Shown one piece after another: positions 1 through 10,565 of a stretch of 64,000 nucleotides of DNA. Where the stretch lies: positions 1 to 64,000 of the forward strand of contig JBHHWO010000002.1 in NCBI GenBank assembly GCA_046756565.1, given 5' to 3'. Made by a program: the position numbers and the translations under genes. Every line of letters begins with the position of its first letter. Position 1 is the first letter of the stretch. The notes under the pieces are model-generated. The model searched no databases. It was not told the origin of the DNA and saw nothing but the letters and a program-made list of their open reading frames with translations. This stretch comes from CALZIK01 sp046756565 (lineage in GTDB: Bacteria; Acidobacteriota; Thermoanaerobaculia; Multivoradales; JAHEKO01).

Positions 1-752
1 TCCTGGTCGTAGTCCATCTCGTGGACACGGCTCAGATACAAGGGCAGAGTCGAGGCGGTGATGCCCACGTCGCGGTAGGTGCGCGAATCGTCCGAGGCTC
101 CACCGCCTGGATTCAGATTCCCGACGAGCTCGTCGAGACACGGCTCGGGAGGGCCCAGTTTCACGGCCTCGGTGAACGACCCGTCGCTCCTCTGGATCGA
201 GATCCAGAAGCCGTCCAAGTCCGGCACCAGCACGTCCTCGCGGCCGTCATGGTTCAGGTCCCGGGTGATGTCGACGTGAGGGGGTTTGCCTGCCGGCTGG
301 GTGGGACTTCCTTCGTGGTCGTGCCTCGAGTTGTAGTCCATCGCGACTTCGACCAGCGGCCGTTCCGTCCCCGATTCGGGATCGAACCAGTTCAGGTGGC
401 CGGGCGTGTAGGTAATCAGTCGGTCGCGTCCACGAATGTCGGCCACATCGACGAACATGACTTCGGAACCGAGTGTTGCGTCGAGTGCCGCCGTCCAGGT
501 GCTTTCCCCGAGGGCGAAGATGCGCAGTCGCCGATCGCCGCTCTCGTCGATGTGGACGACGGCGATGTCGGCAACCACTCCGCCGAAGAAAAACCCCGTC
601 AAGACGGTCTGACGCTCCTCGATTCCGAGAGCGATCTGGTGCCGATCGAAAGTCAGCTGCGCCGGCGTTGCTTCCGCAGTCGCGGCCATTGCCGCGGAGG
701 TTCCCAGCGCGACTATCAGGGTCGCCAGCTTTGGAATGGATCGCGATCTCAT
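1..752 (-). CDS. Secreted FG-GAP/VCBS repeat protein, cut by window edge
   Basis: The reverse strand stays open from an ATG at 752 to the window edge, giving about 250 residues of a longer protein. A ribosome site (AAGGAG, 7 nt before the ATG) supports the start. Residues 1-28 form a signal peptide (basic start, hydrophobic core, AMA-type cleavage region). Around residues 190-200 there is a calcium-loop-like DLNHDGREDVLVPDLDG segment, as in FG-GAP/VCBS propeller repeats, and other blades can be made out less clearly. The likely role is an exported propeller protein of unknown ligand. It lies just downstream of a TetR gene on the same strand, with a perfect operator-like inverted repeat in the gap, so it is the probable regulated target. 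The C-terminus is not visible, so further domains cannot be excluded. Confidence 0.75.
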   Translation of the reverse strand, partial: MRSRSIPKLATLIVALGTSAAMAATAEATPAQLTFDRHQIALGIEERQTVLTGFFFGGVVADIAVVHIDESGDRRLRIFALGESTWTAALDATLGSEVMFVDVADIRGRDRLITYTPGHLNWFDPESGTERPLVEVAMDYNSRHDHEGSPTQPAGKPPHVDITRDLNHDGREDVLVPDLDGFWISIQRSDGSFTEAVKLGPPEPCLDELVGNLNPGGGASDDSRTYRDVGITASTLPLYLSRVHEMDYDQ

Positions 753-774
753 GACTAGGCTCCTTTCCGGTTTA

Positions 775-790
775 GTTAGTGAACACTAAC
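775..790. promoter_or_regulatory. Probable TetR operator
   Basis: A perfect inverted repeat GTTAGTG-AA-CACTAAC lies between the end of the TetR gene (831) and the start of the FG-GAP gene (752), about 25 nt upstream of that start. On the reverse strand a TTGCAT hexamer lies upstream at about -35 distance, so the palindrome would cover the -10/start region of a leftward promoter. Its size and symmetry are typical of TetR-family operators. Binding is inferred. Confidence 0.6.
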
Positions 791-830
791 AATACGGCGG
801 AGCGCCATGCAAGCTTCGTAATAAAAGCTC

Positions 831-1424
831 CTAGCCGGCCTCTCCCTCCAACAGGAGCCGGCCCACTTCGGCGAGCAGGGACCGGCGCTCGCTCTCGCCG
901 AAGAGCTCCACGTCCCGGCTGAGATTGGCCACCAGCCCCAGGCCCAAGAAGGCCCACGCTGCTTGCTCGACGTCGATCGCGGCACCCTCGTGGCGATCGC
1001 CGCGGTGCTCCCGGATGCGGCCGCTGATCTGCTGGTGGAAGCCCTGGAACATCCGCTGCAACGCTGCCCGAATCTCGGGATCGTCCGCCTCGCTGAGGCC
1101 GGCAAAGTAGATGCGGTAGAACCCGAACTCCCCCAGGTGACGGGACTCGTACTCGAGAATGCGCTCGGCGCTGCTGCCACTCGTGCCCGGTCGCTCGAGA
1201 ACCTCCTGCCAGGTACGGGCCGAGAGCCGGTAGACGTACTCGATGGCCGCCAGGAACATCTCCTTCTTGCCCGGCCAGAGCCGGTAGAGGATCGTCTCCT
1301 GCACGCCGCAGGCCTTGGCCAGCTCCGCGGTCGTCGTGCGCCGATACCCCTGCTCGACAAAACACCGCGCGATCACGGGCAGGAACTTGGCTCGCTTCTC
1401 CTCGCTCAGGTTGGGTCTCGGCAC
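831..1424 (-). CDS. TetR/AcrR family transcriptional regulator
   Basis: A protein of about 197 residues with the TetR layout: an N-terminal helix-turn-helix (residues 10-57, with the RRTTTAELAKACGV and ETILYRLW segments) and a divergent helical ligand-binding domain. Translation could open further upstream at a TTG (1451), but the GTG at 1424 has a strong ribosome site (GGGAGG, 5 nt upstream) and gives MPRPNLSEEK, a normal TetR start. It is followed on the same strand by an exported FG-GAP protein with a perfect 16-nt palindrome between them. A weaker 16-nt relative of that palindrome (GTAAG and CTAAC ends) lies at 1459-1474, upstream of its own start, suggesting autoregulation. The ligand cannot be told from sequence. 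Confidence 0.9.
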   Translation of the reverse strand: MPRPNLSEEKRAKFLPVIARCFVEQGYRRTTTAELAKACGVQETILYRLWPGKKEMFLAAIEYVYRLSARTWQEVLERPGTSGSSAERILEYESRHLGEFGFYRIYFAGLSEADDPEIRAALQRMFQGFHQQISGRIREHRGDRHEGAAIDVEQAAWAFLGLGLVANLSRDVELFGESERRSLLAEVGRLLLEGEAG

Positions 1425-1458
1425 GGCTACCTCCCGGGGGATCTTCCCCAACGGTTCT

Positions 1459-1474
1459 GTTAGCCGGAACTTAC
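1459..1474. promoter_or_regulatory. Possible second, imperfect TetR site
   Basis: Read on the reverse strand, GTAAGTTCCGGCTAAC has the same length and nearly the same outer half-sites (GTAAG, CTAAC) as the perfect repeat at 775-790 (GTTAG, CTAAC). It lies about 35 nt upstream of the preferred TetR start at 1424, where an autoregulatory operator would be expected. The inner bases do not match. Confidence 0.35.
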
Positions 1475-1538
1475 ACCCTCTTGACGTCGCTAGAGACTGC
1501 TCGAAGAGGGTCGACCCAGCTCGAAGAGAAGGCGCGCC

Positions 1539-2621
1539 CTATCCGGTGACGCGCCGCATCAGACCTTCCAAGGGCCCACGATGGAAGCGCCGGCGCCAAA
1601 CCAGCGCGAATCCGATTCCAAGCAGCCAGAACAGAACCGAGCAAGCAAGCGAAAACGCTGGCGATTGATTCTCCAGACGACCGAGTGCGTCGAGGGTCGT
1701 CATCCCGACGAGAACGTGGGCTACGTACAAAGTCAGCGAAAGCTGACCCGCGGCCACCAGTGCTCGACAGAGGACATGTGCGCGGCAGCGCTCCGTGAGC
1801 TCGACGCACAGCACGATCACGGCGACGCCAGTCGCACCCGCCGCTAGCAGGTACTGAGGCATGGGCGGCATTGGTGCCGTTGCCAAAAGCGCTGTGGCGA
1901 CTTCACTCGGCCCCTCGGGCGACGCCAGCCGGATCGCAGCCTTCGAAAGGAGCTCCGTGCCGATTGCCAGGGGGACGCTGACCGCGAGCGCCCGACGCCG
2001 CCATCCTCGGTCGCTCATCGGCCGCCGCCCGAGCCACAAACCGAACGCCACGAACGAGAACCACGGGACCACGGGATGAAGGCCGTTGAAAAAAATGCGT
2101 CGAACCAGACCGCGCGGAGTCCAGGGATCGGCATATTCGAGTGTCTCCCAGTTCCAGCTCGCCTCGTAGTCGAGTGTCAGGATCAGTACCACGAAGCCCA
2201 GAGCAGCCAGACCAGCAATCCACCAGAGATGGCGATCCCGCGCGGTAAAGACAAAGGCTACCAACGCGAGGTACACGCCATAGAAGTGGAGGATGTCTCC
2301 CACATAGATTGGGTAGTAGAGCAGGCCGACGACGAACAGAAAGAGCGCCCGTTTGAGAATCCGCATGCGAGCCTTCTGGATCGCAGCCGGATCCGCTGAC
2401 TCGCGCGCGCGGCGGGACAAGAGCGCCAGCCCGACTCCCGCCAAGATCACGAAGGTCGCCGACGCGCGGCCTTCAAAGAGCCGCGGAAGCATCGACATCA
2501 AAGCCGAGCCGGAGTTGCTCGCCACCATCACGATCTTGAAGTTGACGACGACCATCCCGAAGATGGCCAGAGCCCTGGCGACATCCAGTCCGAGGAGTCG
2601 ACTGCCACCCGACTTTTTCAT
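1539..2621 (-). CDS. DUF418/YeiB-type polytopic membrane protein
   Basis: A 360-residue, highly hydrophobic protein with about eight to ten predicted membrane helices. The N-terminus has the hallmark LLGLDVARALAIFGMVVVN segment of the DUF418/DUF1624 (YeiB, acyltransferase-3-like) superfamily. Later segments LPRLFEGRASATFVILAG, LLYYPIYVGDILHFYG and VPWFSFVAFGLWLG also fit that family. These inner-membrane proteins are thought to transfer acyl groups to cell-surface or membrane molecules, but substrates are mostly unknown. The gene is divergent from the kinase fusion at 2733 (111-bp shared promoter region) and lies about 115 bp upstream of the TetR start. Functional assignment stops at family level. 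Confidence 0.75.
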   Translation of the reverse strand: MKKSGGSRLLGLDVARALAIFGMVVVNFKIVMVASNSGSALMSMLPRLFEGRASATFVILAGVGLALLSRRARESADPAAIQKARMRILKRALFLFVVGLLYYPIYVGDILHFYGVYLALVAFVFTARDRHLWWIAGLAALGFVVLILTLDYEASWNWETLEYADPWTPRGLVRRIFFNGLHPVVPWFSFVAFGLWLGRRPMSDRGWRRRALAVSVPLAIGTELLSKAAIRLASPEGPSEVATALLATAPMPPMPQYLLAAGATGVAVIVLCVELTERCRAHVLCRALVAAGQLSLTLYVAHVLVGMTTLDALGRLENQSPAFSLACSVLFWLLGIGFALVWRRRFHRGPLEGLMRRVTG

Positions 2622-2732
2622 TCAGGCCGCCCAAGCTATCGCACGCAGCCGCTACGGTTGGACCATCGGTAGAGGGGGCGGCGGCGGCGATCTGGTCCTG
2701 CCACCGGATTTCGTCGGTAAGATAGCCGTTCA

Positions 2733-5620
<2,888 letters not shown>

Positions 5621-5624
<4 letters not shown>

Positions 5625-6490
5625 ATCACCTCGCAACCTGGTCGAAGGACTCCGGCGGAAGCGCATCCGAATCCGCCTGGACCGGTGGTATCGACCTCGT
5701 CTACGCCGAGGGCTCGAGCCTACAGACCAACATCGATCTCAATCGCACCTACACGACCGATGAGTTCGGCCGGCCGATGGCCTCACCGGTACGGCCGGAT
5801 CCGACGACCAATGTGTCTCTGACACGACAGTCGATCGGTGAGTCCGAGTATCAGGCCATCACATTCAAGGTGAACCGGCGTTTCACAGGCAGGTACCAGA
5901 TGCAGGCCCACTACACCCTCGCCGACGACAAGGACACCGACTCCAATGAGAGAAGCGCGACCAGTTCGACAGCTTCCTTCGGCGGCGCCGACCGCTCGCT
6001 CTGGAACCCACGCTACGACTGGGGTCACTCCGAGAAGGACATCGAGAACCGTTTGGTCATCAGCGGTGTCTATCTCCTGCCCTGGGACTTCAAGATCTCG
6101 GGTATCGTCGAGCATGGTTCCGGTGTTCCGTACAACCCCACCGACCGCGGTGTGGATTTTGCGTACTGCGGCTTCACATCGCTCGGCTTCGACTGCGTCG
6201 ATGCCCGCCCGGTAGACGCCAATGGCAACGTCCTCCAACGCAACTCGTTTCGCAACGAGTCGGTGCAACGCATGGACCTGAGGCTGTCCAAGTTCTTCGA
6301 GTTCGGCAACGACAAGAGCGTCGACGTCTTCCTCGAGGTCTTCAACCTCTTCGACGACCAGGCTTTCGTGGTCTGCAACAGTTTCAGCTGCGACCGGCGC
6401 CGCGATCCCGAGAATGCCCAGTTTGGCTTGGCCTCAGGCCGCTTGACCCAGCCCCAGATCTACCAGATTGGAGGTCGATTCACCTTCTGA
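5621..6490 (+). pseudogene. C-terminal fragment of an Oar-like TonB-dependent receptor
   Basis: About 290 residues matching only the last part of the outer-membrane beta-barrel of Oar-type (carboxypeptidase-regulatory-like) TonB receptors: VSLTRQSIGESEYQ, the RFTGRYQMQAHYTLADDKD strand pair, the WNPRYDWGHSEKDIENRLVISGVY segment, LPWDFKISGI, and a terminal IGGRFTF ending in Phe as required for BAM assembly. Intact members are around 1000 residues. Here the plug, signal peptide and most strands are missing, and the open frame begins exactly at the end of the kinase fusion (ATGA overlap at 5621). It has no signal peptide and could not reach the outer membrane. I read it as a deletion remnant, although it is intact in frame. 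Confidence 0.75.
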
Positions 6491-6640
6491 CCCGGCGCCA
6501 CGGCCTGGACGACGACGGACCAGGTTCCGGCCGGTACCCCCAGAAGGTCGGGTCAGCCACCTGCCACCCGGAGCTCGTCCTCCCCCTTGCTCCCACCACC
6601 GAGAGGTAGGCACGGCCGTCCGCCCTGCCGGGGCGCGAGC

Positions 6641-6646
6641 TATACT
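6641..6646 (+). promoter_or_regulatory. Possible -10 box of the Rrf2 gene
   Basis: TATACT matches the sigma-70 -10 consensus in five of six bases and lies 45 nt upstream of the Rrf2 start codon at 6691, in an otherwise very GC-rich 200-bp gap. No convincing -35 hexamer is seen at the right distance. Apart from this the gap 6491-6690 shows nothing recognisable. Confidence 0.3.
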
Positions 6647-6690
6647 CGAGACGGTCGCCAGGTCGTTGCGTCGACCGAGCCGTCCGGATC

Positions 6691-7200
6691 ATGTCCATCG
6701 TCTCCAAGCGCGTCCGCTACGCTCTTCACGGTCTCGCCTTTCTAGCGAGGCACGACGAGTCGGAGGATCCTGTTCCGTTCGAGATGATCCTCGCCTACCT
6801 GCGGGCATATTCGCAGCGTTTGACGCTCTCTCCCAGCTACATCGCGAAAGTTTTCCAGGATGTCTCGAGAGCCGGCCTCACCGTTGCCGTTCCGGGACCG
6901 CACGGCGGCTACCGGTTGGCCGCACCCGCGGAGAAGCTGTCCCTGATCAAGGTGGTCGAGGCTCTGGACGGACCTCTGGGGTCGGAATGCTGTCTGCTCT
7001 CGGTGGGCAACTGCACCCAGCAAGGACGGTGTGGCGTGCGCCTCCTCGTTCAGCAGGCGGAGAGCGCCTACTACGATTTCTTCGCCGGAGAAACCGTGGC
7101 TTCTCTGTCGAAAAAGATGACATTCCCCGATCTGGATCGGCCGGTTGGAGAAAACCCTCCGCCGATCCAAATCGGTGAATCAGGCCCTTCAAACAGTTGA
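6691..7200 (+). CDS. Rrf2-family transcriptional regulator with Fe-S-type cysteines
   Basis: A 169-residue protein with the Rrf2 winged helix at residues 1-85: VRYALHGLAFLA, LSPSYIAKVFQDVSRAGL and the wing PGPHGGYRLA. A small insertion (FEMILAYLRAYSQ) precedes the recognition helices. Cysteines at 100, 101, 108 and 114 occupy the region where IscR and NsrR bind an iron-sulfur cluster (C101-x6-C108-x5-C114), so a redox, iron or NO sensor is likely. It stands alone on the plus strand, and 116 bp beyond its stop a perfect-armed AT-rich palindrome covers the promoter of the haem-protein operon starting near 7393. That operon is its most probable target. Confidence 0.88.
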   Translation: MSIVSKRVRYALHGLAFLARHDESEDPVPFEMILAYLRAYSQRLTLSPSYIAKVFQDVSRAGLTVAVPGPHGGYRLAAPAEKLSLIKVVEALDGPLGSECCLLSVGNCTQQGRCGVRLLVQQAESAYYDFFAGETVASLSKKMTFPDLDRPVGENPPPIQIGESGPSNS

Positions 7201-7306
7201 ACTAAGCGGCGCGATCCCAGTCGCGGTCAGGGGCTCTTCGAGGTCCATCAGGTTCCGGCGACGCCTCGAATCTGGCACGAGGATTGCGGAAAGGCTGTGC
7301 GTCTGC

Positions 7307-7337
7307 TTGATTTACGATATTAACTATCGATAATATC
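7307..7337 (+). promoter_or_regulatory. Promoter with overlapping Rrf2-type palindrome
   Basis: TTGATT (7307-7312), a 16-bp spacer and GATAAT (7329-7334) form a plausible sigma-70 promoter. Over its -10 half lies an inverted repeat with perfect arms GATATTA (7316-7322) and TAATATC (7331-7337) around an 8-bp centre. AT-rich palindromes of this size are typical of Rrf2-family operators, and an Rrf2 gene ends 107 bp upstream. Repression of the operon below is inferred. Confidence 0.55.
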
Positions 7338-7392
7338 CCCGTTCTTGGAGATCGGTCGGTTGTCGAGACCTGCAAGACAGGAAAGAGGTCGG

Positions 7393-9090
7393 TTGTTGGA
7401 TACCCTCGGGTGCCAGGAGCTTTGTTGCGTCCTGGTGCTGGGAGTGGCGGTGGCCACTCTGGCGGGCTGTGAGCGTCCCGAGAGCGAGAGCGTTGCGGTT
7501 GGAGTCCTGGCCCTGGCCAACCTTCCGCCGCTGCCGCCCGTTGGCAGTGAAGGCGTCTTCGCCGACGTGACCCTGGCTGCCGGGATCACCGCTGAGCATC
7601 ATCTGCCCGGTGATGACTTCGTCAACATCGTCGACTCGCTGGGTTCGGGGGCGGCGTTCGCCGATCTCGACGGTGACGACTGGCTCGACCTGATCGTGGT
7701 CGGAGGCCCGAGCCTGCCGGGTGAGGCCGACTGGCCGCCAGATCACAGCGGCGTCCGTGTGTTTCGCAATCTGCGCGACGGCCGGTTCGCGGATGTGACC
7801 ACCGACTCGGGCATCGCCGCGAATGAGACCGCCATCGCGGTCGCCGTTGCGGACATCGACGGGGACGGAGATCGCGACGTCTATCTCGTAGACCGTGGTC
7901 CGAATCGGCTCTACCGCAACCGCGGAGACGCCACCTTCGAGATAGCCACCGACGAGGCCGGTCTGGGGCATCCGGGATTCGGAGTCAGTGCGGTTTTCTT
8001 CGATATGGACGGCGACTACGATCTCGATCTCTATCTGGGCAACTACCTGGAGTTTGACGAGAGGCAGAGCGCATTCTTCGCGCCCGACGGATTTCCCGGC
8101 CCGCTCAGCTATGAGGCGCAACCCGATGTGCTCTACGAGAATCTCGGGAACGGCCGGTTCGTGGACGTATCGGAACCGGCCGGCATAGCGGATCTTCGCG
8201 GCCGCACGATGAGCGTAGCGGCCCTCGACTTCGATAACGACACCGACACCGATCTGTTCGTTGCCAGCGACGCGACCGAGAACTATCTGCTGCTCAACGA
8301 CGGTAGTGGCAGATTCGACGAGGCGGGCTTCGAGGCTGGCGTCGCGATGGGCGAGAACGGGGAGCAAACCGGCGCCATGGCGGTGGCGGTGGGCGACGTG
8401 GACGGAGACGGCCAGCTCGATTTGGCCGTCTCGGACACCGCCTACGGTGCCCTCTATCGCAGAGTCGGAGACGCGCTGTTTGCCGACGACGTGATGCTTT
8501 CAGGCTTGGCTCCGCTGTGTGGTCAGTACGTGAGTTGGGGCCAGAACCTCCTCGACTATGACAATGACGGCGACCTCGACCTATTTGTCGTCAACGGTGA
8601 TCTGCATCACGTCGTGGGTTGGGAGGACATGCTGCTGCGCAACGACGGCGGAGCCCGGTTTCGCGATGCTTCTCTGGAGGGCGGCTTCTACTTCGAAGGT
8701 CGCGAGGTGGGCCGCAGCTCGATCGTGGGCGACTACGACAACGATGGTGATCTCGACCTGTTTGTTACCGCCGTCAACGGTCGCCACTTTCTGCTCAGGA
8801 ACGACTCGCCGCCTGGGCCCTCGTGGATCAGCGTGGATCTGTCCGGCGATCGTGTGCGGGACCCGTTCGGTGCTCGAATCGAGATCCAGGCCGGTGATCG
8901 AGCCTGGGCTTCCGAATACCGGTTCAATTCGGCCTACCTCGGCCAGAGCGACTCGAGGGTCCACTTTGGTCTCGGCGAAGGTGTCGATGTCGTCGACCGG
9001 CTGAGGGTGATCTGGCCGGACGGTACGGAGGTCGAGCTCACCCGTGTCGAGACCGGGCGCACGCATCGCATCGAGCGAGGAGCCGCCTAG
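7393..9090 (+). CDS. CRTAC1-type FG-GAP lipoprotein with ASPIC/UnbV domain
   Basis: An exported beta-propeller of about 565 residues. I prefer the TTG at 7393 (ribosome site GGAAAGAGG just upstream) over the TTG at 7345, which would lie almost at the predicted transcript start. It gives a compact lipoprotein signal ending in the lipobox LAGC. The body has repeated FG-GAP/VCBS loops (FADLDGDDWLDLIVVGG, VADIDGDGDRDVYLVD, DYDNDGDLDLFVVNG). The last 85 residues are the ASPIC/UnbV domain (GARIEIQAGDRAW, SQSDSRVHFGLG-like segment, LRVIWPDGTEVEL). The family is common in Acidobacteriota and Planctomycetes, binds calcium, and has no settled biochemical role. It is first in a run of eight closely spaced genes rich in haem proteins. 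Confidence 0.85.
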   Translation: MLDTLGCQELCCVLVLGVAVATLAGCERPESESVAVGVLALANLPPLPPVGSEGVFADVTLAAGITAEHHLPGDDFVNIVDSLGSGAAFADLDGDDWLDLIVVGGPSLPGEADWPPDHSGVRVFRNLRDGRFADVTTDSGIAANETAIAVAVADIDGDGDRDVYLVDRGPNRLYRNRGDATFEIATDEAGLGHPGFGVSAVFFDMDGDYDLDLYLGNYLEFDERQSAFFAPDGFPGPLSYEAQPDVLYENLGNGRFVDVSEPAGIADLRGRTMSVAALDFDNDTDTDLFVASDATENYLLLNDGSGRFDEAGFEAGVAMGENGEQTGAMAVAVGDVDGDGQLDLAVSDTAYGALYRRVGDALFADDVMLSGLAPLCGQYVSWGQNLLDYDNDGDLDLFVVNGDLHHVVGWEDMLLRNDGGARFRDASLEGGFYFEGREVGRSSIVGDYDNDGDLDLFVTAVNGRHFLLRNDSPPGPSWISVDLSGDRVRDPFGARIEIQAGDRAWASEYRFNSAYLGQSDSRVHFGLGEGVDVVDRLRVIWPDGTEVELTRVETGRTHRIERGAA

Positions 9091-9092
9091 CC

Positions 9093-10565
9093 GTGCGTGC
9101 TCGAACTCGAGAGTTGCTCGTTTCGGGTTGCGCCCTGCTCGGGCTGCTCACCGTTTTCGGTATTGGCTGCGTCGAGCAACCGGTGTCGGGAGAGCTGCCG
9201 GAGGCTCTCGCGGTGGTCGTGACAGAGCTACCGGCCGGCGCCTCGCCCGAGGCTTTGAACTCGGATCCAGCTCCGGACTCGCGCTACCCTGAAGGAAGCC
9301 GGATCGCACTGATAGTCGAAGGACAGCCGGGAACCGGCCGCATTCTCTCAGGAGGGTTCGTTGCCGCCGGCGCGCCGGACGTTTCCTCCTCGGGCGACGC
9401 GGTGCTATTCACGGCGCGGCGCTCGGCGGCGGACCCGTGGACGATCTATCGCAGTGATCTCCAGCGCCGCAGCCGCCCTCAAGCGATCACCCAACTGGAC
9501 ACGGATTGCACGGATCCGGCCTTCTTGGCCGGTGGCCGGGCCGTGTTCAGTTGCCTTGCACCGGTTCCCGGAAGAGAGCAGGAAGGAGACAAGACCTGGG
9601 CGCTCCATACGGCTCGGCTGGACGGATCGCACTTCGAGCGGATCACCTACGGGCTACTTGCCGCCTCCGGGCCCACGCAGCTTCCGGACGGGAGAGTCCT
9701 CTTCTCCATGTGGCAAGAAGCTGGAGCGGGCCGCTCGCAAAGTTCGACCGCGCTATTCACGGTCAATGCGGACGGGACCCTTCTCCAGTCGTTCTCCGGT
9801 CATCATGGAGGGCCGGTTCTCAAACAACGCCCGCGCTTGGCTGACCAGGGCCGCGTCGTGTTTCTCGGCGCAGAACCGCCAGCCTACGAGCCGTTGTTGC
9901 TCGGAGTCGAAATGGCGCGCCCCCAGAGTCCGATGGAATCGTATGACCCTCCTGTGACTCCGCTGAGCGCCGAGCCTCTCGGTGGTGGAGAAATGCTGCT
10001 CGTCGGAAGGGACGAGCGTGTTGGGGCGCCCGGGAGCTCAGGGCTGTACCGATGGCGGCCAGGTGATTCGCCGATTGCGATTCGTGGACACGAGAAGTGG
10101 GACGTTGTCGAGGCCGTCCCTCGTCGACCGGCTCCCGAGCCTAAGGACCGACCGTCGGCGGTGGTCCGCACTCGCCTCACAGGAATCTTGCTCTGCTACG
10201 ACGCGCAGCGATCCGACGGCGTCGTCGGGCCTTCCGACTCCAGTTCGCCGGCGCGTCGAGTGGTTCTGGAAACCCTGAATGGCGGGGCCCGTTCGTCGGC
10301 GATGGTATTGGGTGTGGACAACCTCGACGATGACGGCTCCTTTCACCTCGAAGTGCCTGCCGATCGTCCTCTACGAGTGCGCACTCTCGACGAGGCCGGC
10401 GCTGAGGTAGCGACCTCGGGTTGGTTCTGGCTGCGCCCGGGAGAGGTTCGGTCCTGCTTCGGTTGCCATGAAAGCCGCGAGGTGGCTCCGGTCAACCGGC
10501 CGATTGCGGCTCTCGCGCACGGCCCCTCACGGCTCGGCGTTCTCGGGGAGGCCGGCTCGCGATGA
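9093..10565 (+). CDS. PD40-propeller lipoprotein with one haem c site (HzsA-related)
   Basis: A 490-residue exported lipoprotein starting at GTG two bases after the previous stop. The signal ends in a GIGC lipobox. Residues 60-340 resemble TolB/PD40 propeller blades (APDVSSSGDAVLFTA, GPTQLPDGRVLFSMW). Residues 385-475 match the region preceding the haem in hydrazine-synthase-alpha-like proteins: DDGSFHLEVPADRPLRVRTLD, GWFWLRPGEVRSC and the haem motif CFGCHE. Known HzsA-related proteins occur widely outside anammox bacteria, so hydrazine synthesis should not be assumed. Its last four bases overlap the start of the next haem protein (ATGA), suggesting translational coupling and perhaps electron transfer between the two. 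Confidence 0.7.
   Translation: MRARTRELLVSGCALLGLLTVFGIGCVEQPVSGELPEALAVVVTELPAGASPEALNSDPAPDSRYPEGSRIALIVEGQPGTGRILSGGFVAAGAPDVSSSGDAVLFTARRSAADPWTIYRSDLQRRSRPQAITQLDTDCTDPAFLAGGRAVFSCLAPVPGREQEGDKTWALHTARLDGSHFERITYGLLAASGPTQLPDGRVLFSMWQEAGAGRSQSSTALFTVNADGTLLQSFSGHHGGPVLKQRPRLADQGRVVFLGAEPPAYEPLLLGVEMARPQSPMESYDPPVTPLSAEPLGGGEMLLVGRDERVGAPGSSGLYRWRPGDSPIAIRGHEKWDVVEAVPRRPAPEPKDRPSAVVRTRLTGILLCYDAQRSDGVVGPSDSSSPARRVVLETLNGGARSSAMVLGVDNLDDDGSFHLEVPADRPLRVRTLDEAGAEVATSGWFWLRPGEVRSCFGCHESREVAPVNRPIAALAHGPSRLGVLGEAGSR

Noticed and set aside
9093..10565. Hydrazine synthase (anammox) as a literal function
   Set aside because: Only the C-terminal part resembles HzsA, there is one haem motif, and no beta/gamma subunits or hydrazine dehydrogenase are present.
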